From positions 1 to 6,272 of the forward strand of contig CADBPU010000012.1 of assembly GCA_902796635.1 (NCBI GenBank): a DNA stretch of 6,272 nt. The letters are read 5' to 3'. This stretch comes from an uncultured Eubacteriales bacterium (GTDB lineage Bacteria > Bacillota > Clostridia > Christensenellales > UBA1242). This document shows positions 4,748-6,272 of the stretch, one piece after another. The translations under genes and the position numbers were made by a program. Numbering within the stretch: position 1 is the first letter of the stretch; each line of letters begins with the position of its first letter. The notes under the pieces were generated by a model. It ran no database searches, was not told the origin of the DNA, and worked only from the letters and a program-made list of their open reading frames with translations.

Positions 4748-4763
4748 TAAGGCAGTTGCCTTA
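4748..4763 (-). promoter_or_regulatory. Hairpin in the leader of the 47-aa gene
   Basis: On the minus strand TAAGGC-AACT-GCCTTA is a perfect 6-bp stem with a 4-base loop, 7 bases upstream of AGGAGGTG. No T run follows, so it is not a terminator. It could stabilise the mRNA, keep the ribosome site open, or be an operator if it lies at the promoter. Confidence 0.45.
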
Positions 4764-4898
4764 CACTATTATTTTGAACCAAAAGCCACAAAAAATACAA
4801 ATTTTGATATTTATAATTGGTAAAATATTCTATATTATTATTAAAAAAATATACAAAAAATTAAAATTAATAAAAATTAAAAAAATTTCAAAATTCAC

Positions 4899-4927
4899 TT
4901 GATTTTTTGTAAATAGTTTGTTATTAT
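4899..4927 (+). promoter_or_regulatory. Sigma-A promoter of the tRNA-Val/tRNA-Gly operon
   Basis: TTGATT (4899-4904) and TATTAT (4922-4927) are 17 bases apart, with TG one base before the -10 (extended -10). The same architecture is seen at rpmB. Transcription would start about 15 bases before the tRNA. Confidence 0.65.
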
Positions 4928-4948
4928 ATACAAGTCAGCAATCAATAT

Positions 4949-5025
4949 GGGAGTTTAGCTCAGTTGGCTAGAGCATCTGCCTTACAAGCAGGAGGTCATA
5001 GGTTCGAGTCCTATAACTCCCACCA
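4949..5025 (+). tRNA. tRNA-Val (anticodon TAC)
   Basis: The tRNA is 77 bases with encoded CCA. The acceptor GGGAGTT (4949-4955) pairs with AACTCCC (5015-5021), then A and CCA. The D arm is TAGCTCAGTTGGCTAGAGC. The anticodon stem TCTGC/GCAGG holds the loop CTTACAA with TAC. The T arm is built around GGTTCGAGTCC. All stems are well paired. tRNA-Gly follows after 15 bases. Confidence 0.97.
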
Positions 5026-5040
5026 AAGATTGCTGATTTT

Positions 5041-5115
5041 GCGGGAATGGCTCAGTGGTAGAGCGTTACCTTGCCAAGGTAAATGTCGCGAGTTCGAATC
5101 TCGTTTCCCGCTCCA
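5041..5115 (+). tRNA. tRNA-Gly (anticodon GCC)
   Basis: The tRNA is 75 bases with encoded CCA. The acceptor GCGGGAA (5041-5047) pairs with TTCCCGC (5105-5111), with discriminator T. The anticodon stem TTACC/GGTAA holds TTGCCAA with GCC. The T stem GCGAG/CTCGT surrounds TTCGAAT. Its 3' part is partly repeated at 5218-5255, and part of its T arm recurs inverted at 5168-5212 (see the structured element). Confidence 0.97.
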
Positions 5116-5121
5116 GCTAAA

Positions 5122-5144
5122 AACAGTCCACTGGACTGTTTTTT
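5122..5144 (+). terminator. Terminator of the tRNA-Val/tRNA-Gly operon
   Basis: AACAGTCC (5122-5129) and GGACTGTT (5133-5140) are perfectly paired around ACT and followed by four more T. It begins 7 bases after the CCA of tRNA-Gly. Confidence 0.85.
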
Positions 5145-5148
5145 CTTT

Positions 5149-5239
5149 GACCACTGGGCTATTACAAGATTCGAGTGATGTTCCATCACCCAAACTTCGT
5201 TTGGACTCGCGAGTATTTCGCGAGTTCACGACTGTGGTC
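5149..5239 (+). ncRNA. Unidentified structured element: three abutting hairpins in a closing stem
   Basis: Three perfect hairpins follow one another with no base between them: GTGATG-TTC-CATCAC (5175-5189), CCAAAC-TTC-GTTTGG (5190-5204) and ACTCGCGA-GTATT-TCGCGAGT (5205-5225). GACCAC (5149-5154) is complementary to GTGGTC (5234-5239) and can close them into a multi-branch fold. A competing fold pairs CGAGT (5172-5176) with ACTCG (5205-5209). The element is much richer in G+C than its surroundings. It lies between two terminators and directly upstream of a second tRNA-Gly 3' end. The strand is given as that of the tRNAs; the palindromes themselves have no strand. It may be a non-coding RNA, a palindromic mobile repeat inserted in a tRNA-Gly copy, or a processing or attachment structure. 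No known RNA family (T-box, RNase P, tmRNA) is recognised. Confidence 0.5.
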
Positions 5240-5255
5240 TCCGTTTCCCGCTCCA
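5218..5255 (+). pseudogene. Partial second copy of the tRNA-Gly 3' end
   Basis: TCGCGAGTTC (5218-5227) equals 5086-5095 in the tRNA-Gly T arm, and CGTTTCCCGCTCCA (5242-5255) equals 5102-5115, the tRNA 3' end with CCA. In the true tRNA 6 bases separate the two words; here 14 unrelated bases do. After CCA the two copies share CTAAAAACA, differing by one extra G in the first. No matching 5' acceptor strand (GCGGGAA) exists upstream, so this cannot fold as a tRNA. It is a relic of duplication or an attachment-site-like repeat. Confidence 0.7.
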
Positions 5256-5257
5256 CT

Positions 5258-5286
5258 AAAAACAACCAGAGCAATGGTTGTTTTTT
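5258..5286 (+). terminator. Terminator after the structured element
   Basis: AACAACCA (5261-5268) pairs with TGGTTGTT (5275-5282) across a 6-base loop, flanked by A residues (5258 on) and T residues (to 5286). It starts 2 bases after the duplicated CCA, as the first terminator follows the real one, but its stem sequence differs. Confidence 0.82.
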
Positions 5287-5331
5287 GTTTTTATTATATT
5301 ACAAAAAATTATTAAAAAATGTAAATAATAC

Positions 5332-5360
5332 TTGACATTTGATTTTTCCATGCATATAAT
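5332..5360 (+). promoter_or_regulatory. Consensus sigma-A promoter of the membrane protein/regulator operon
   Basis: TTGACA (5332-5337) and TATAAT (5355-5360) both match consensus perfectly and are 17 bases apart. A promoter this strong usually needs repression, which fits the palindrome at 5367-5382. Confidence 0.92.
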
Positions 5361-5366
5361 ATGATT

Positions 5367-5382
5367 GTAAAGTAAACTTTAC
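5367..5382. promoter_or_regulatory. Operator palindrome at the transcription start
   Basis: GTAAAGT-AA-ACTTTAC is a perfect inverted repeat with 7-bp arms, starting 6 bases after the -10, so it covers the expected +1. Cro/CI-type repressors bind such dyads as dimers, and one is encoded as the second gene of this operon. Autorepression is therefore the likely function; this is inferred from position and symmetry. Confidence 0.75.
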
Positions 5383-5408
5383 ATTTTATAATTTTTGGAG
5401 GTATAAAA

Positions 5409-5741
5409 ATGGAAAGAGAAGAAATTTTGGAAAAAGCACAACAAAAAAAAGTTTATGTGGGGGAGTTAGAGAAAAACAAAATTGACAAAAGTATAAAAAT
5501 TGCACTTTTGTCAGTTGGTGTTTTGGCTGTTGCACTTATTATTGTAGAATTTGCACTTGGCCATGCAACAGCAGGTTTTGCAATTCAATCACTGTGCTAT
5601 TGCTGGGCAAGTATATTCTATTTTTGTCAGTATTTTGTTGCAAAAAGACCATGGCAAGTGTTGATTGGTGCAGTTTTGGACGGACTTGCTTTTGTTGCAA
5701 GTATGACATTTTTTGTTTTATTCTGCGTAGGCATTTTTTAA
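5409..5741 (+). CDS. Small membrane protein with three predicted helices (DUF6442-like)
   Basis: The protein has 110 residues. The N-terminus is a charged cytoplasmic-type helix (MEREEILEKAQQKKVYVGEL and on to about residue 28), followed by three hydrophobic segments at about 29-50, 56-77 and 83-109, separated by short turns (GHATAG and AKRPW). Start choice is clear: GGAGG at 5397-5401, 7 bases before the ATG. The N-terminal 'EEILEK.....' opening and the pairing with a small Cro/CI regulator resemble small membrane proteins annotated as DUF6442 in Bacillota; I assign that loosely from memory. The molecular function is unknown. The regulator gene begins 9 bases after the stop and its ribosome site overlaps the stop codon, so the two are translationally close. 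The operon is driven by the consensus promoter at 5332-5360 with the operator at 5367-5382. Confidence 0.85.
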   Translation: MEREEILEKAQQKKVYVGELEKNKIDKSIKIALLSVGVLAVALIIVEFALGHATAGFAIQSLCYCWASIFYFCQYFVAKRPWQVLIGAVLDGLAFVASMTFFVLFCVGIF

Positions 5742-5750
5742 GGTGATTTT

Positions 5751-5960
5751 ATGAATAAAGAAATTGTATTGAAGAATAAAATAAAAGAAATTCGTAGTTC
5801 AAAAAACATCTCTCAGGAGAGTCTTGCCAAACTTGTTGCCACAACAAGACAAACCATTATTGCAATAGAAAAAGGTCAGTTTAATCCAAGTGCAAAACTT
5901 GCTTTGCTTATTTGCATTGCATTGGATTGCAAATTTGAAGAAATTTTTTGGTTGGAATAA
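5751..5960 (+). CDS. Cro/CI-type (XRE) helix-turn-helix transcriptional regulator, 69 aa
   Basis: This is a compact single-domain DNA-binding protein of the HTH_3/XRE class with little beyond the five-helix fold. Helix 1 is about residues 5-17 (IVLKNKIKEIRSS), helix 2 is SQESLAKLVA (21-30), the recognition helix is TRQTIIAIEKG (32-42), followed by FNPSAKLALLICIALDC (44-60) and a short FEEIFWLE end. That pattern, with 'Q..LA....vsrqtI..iEkG...Ps..la..ia..l....eeiF', is typical of the short YgzD/YozG-like regulators often encoded beside small membrane proteins. The ribosome site AAGGTGA (5740-5746) overlaps the stop of the upstream gene, so the two are one operon. It probably binds the palindrome at 5367-5382 and represses its own operon. 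The inducing signal is unknown; there is no effector domain. Confidence 0.93.
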   Translation: MNKEIVLKNKIKEIRSSKNISQESLAKLVATTRQTIIAIEKGQFNPSAKLALLICIALDCKFEEIFWLE

Positions 5961-6067
5961 ATTTATAATTTATTAGTTGCAATTTTGTGCAAAACAACTT
6001 CAAAAAAATAACGAGTTGAAAGATTATCAAATTTTTATAAATTTTCATATTAAAATGTTATAATGGC

Positions 6068-6096
6068 TTGACAAACTAGTGATAATTTGATATCTT
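6068..6096 (+). promoter_or_regulatory. Promoter of the tRNA-Cys/tRNA-Leu operon
   Basis: TTGACA (6068-6073) is followed after 17 bases by TATCTT (6091-6096), a weaker -10, which places the start a few bases before tRNA-Cys. An extended -10, TGTTATAAT (6056-6064), lies just upstream without a good -35 and could be a second start. Confidence 0.5.
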
Positions 6097-6108
6097 AATA
6101 TTCGTTAT

Positions 6109-6182
6109 GGCACCTTAGCCAAGTGGTAAGGCAGCGGTCTGCAACACCTTGATCCCCGGTTCGAATCCGAGAGGTGCCTCCA
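6109..6182 (+). tRNA. tRNA-Cys (anticodon GCA), with two stem mismatches
   Basis: The tRNA is 74 bases with encoded CCA. The acceptor GGCACCT (6109-6115) pairs perfectly with AGGTGCC (6172-6178), and the D stem GCC/GGC is intact. The anticodon loop is CTGCAAC with GCA. The anticodon stem GCGGT/ACCTT has only three Watson-Crick pairs plus one G-U and one C-U mismatch (6135/6149). The T stem CCCGG/CCGAG has a C-A mismatch (6156/6170). The identity is clear from the overall sequence, but the mismatches raise the question of full function. Confidence 0.92.
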
Positions 6183-6184
6183 AC

Positions 6185-6271
6185 GCCGAAATGGCGGAAT
6201 AGGCAGACGCAAGGGACTTAAAATCCCTCGGTAGCAATATCGTGCCGGTTCAAGTCCGGCTTTCGGCACCA
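6185..6271 (+). tRNA. tRNA-Leu (anticodon TAA)
   Basis: The tRNA is 87 bases of type II, with a long variable arm (around 6229-6243) and encoded CCA. The acceptor GCCGAAA (6185-6191) pairs with TTTCGGC (6261-6267). The anticodon stem AGGGA/TCCCT holds CTTAAAA with TAA. The T stem GCCGG/CCGGC surrounds TTCAAGT. It begins 2 bases after the CCA of tRNA-Cys, so both come from one transcript. The window ends 1 base later, so further tRNAs may follow. Confidence 0.97.
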
Positions 6272-6272
6272 A

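Noticed and set aside
5149..5239. T-box riboswitch or other tRNA-sensing leader
   Set aside because: The conserved T-box sequence (UGGNACCGCG type) is absent, and the next gene has its own promoter after a terminator.
5149..5255. A second functional tRNA
   Set aside because: The 3' acceptor strand TTTCCCGC has no 5' partner GCGGGAA upstream, and there is no anticodon arm of the correct form.
5011..5274. Open frame of 87 codons on the minus strand
   Set aside because: It covers the same tRNA and hairpin region in antisense. The frame is open only because this part is richer in G+C.
4964..5335. Open frame of 123 codons on the plus strand
   Set aside because: It lies over tRNA-Val, tRNA-Gly, two terminators and the hairpin element; it has no ribosome binding site and no protein-like composition.
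5970..5996. Terminator after the Cro/CI regulator gene
   Set aside because: Several weak alternative pairings exist (AGTTG/CAACT, TTGCA/TGCAA), but no T run follows, so a rho-independent terminator is not supported.
6025..6092. 9-bp inverted repeat TATCAAATT/AATTTGATA upstream of tRNA-Cys
   Set aside because: The arms are 50 bases apart and consist nearly only of A and T. Chance is sufficient, and the right arm overlaps the -10 region.

Overview
The window is about 30% G+C by eye. It reads like a chromosomal stretch of a low-GC Gram-positive bacterium (Bacillota, most likely an uncultured, Clostridia-like, spore-forming lineage). The evidence is strong AGGAGG-type ribosome binding sites, sigma-A promoters with 17-bp spacers, tRNAs with encoded CCA, and a gene order matching the Bacillus subtilis rpe-thiN-spoVM-rpmB-yloU-yloV cluster as I recall it. 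A 23-codon spoVM gene sits in the expected slot, which implies a sporulating ancestry.

Layout. Positions 1-514 hold the 3' end of rpe (ribulose-phosphate 3-epimerase), an unrecognised 84-aa gene and a terminator. Positions 515-973 are very AT-rich and have no convincing gene; they carry a 32-bp tandem repeat (three units), a strong inverted repeat and a palindrome. Positions 974-1850 hold a 36-codon fragment resembling the C-terminal part of the following 215-aa unknown protein. The fragment and the full gene are each followed by the same 25-bp terminator, so this looks like a decayed copy beside an intact copy. The pair occupies the slot where B. subtilis has thiN. Then come spoVM (+), rpmB (-), a shared terminator, divergent promoters, and the Asp23-family gene plus fakA (+), which probably form one operon. 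A bidirectional terminator separates fakA from a 47-aa, very basic, convergent gene.

The second half starts with a tRNA-Val(TAC)-tRNA-Gly(GCC) operon. Directly behind it is the most unusual part of the window. Past the tRNA terminator there are three perfect hairpins packed without a gap, enclosed by a further 6-bp pairing. They are built partly from inverted and direct pieces of the tRNA-Gly T arm, and end in a second copy of the tRNA-Gly 3' end with CCA and a second terminator. Next is an operon of a three-helix membrane protein and a Cro/CI-type regulator, under a perfect sigma-A promoter with a perfect palindrome at the expected transcription start, so autorepression is likely. The window closes with tRNA-Cys(GCA), which has two stem mismatches, and tRNA-Leu(TAA).

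Working together: rpe serves the pentose phosphate pathway, rpmB the ribosome, the Asp23/FakA pair the cell envelope and fatty-acid activation, spoVM the spore coat, and the tRNAs translation. The unknown parts worth attention are the tRNA-Gly-derived structured element, the duplicated gene and terminator unit between rpe and spoVM, and the 47-aa basic protein.
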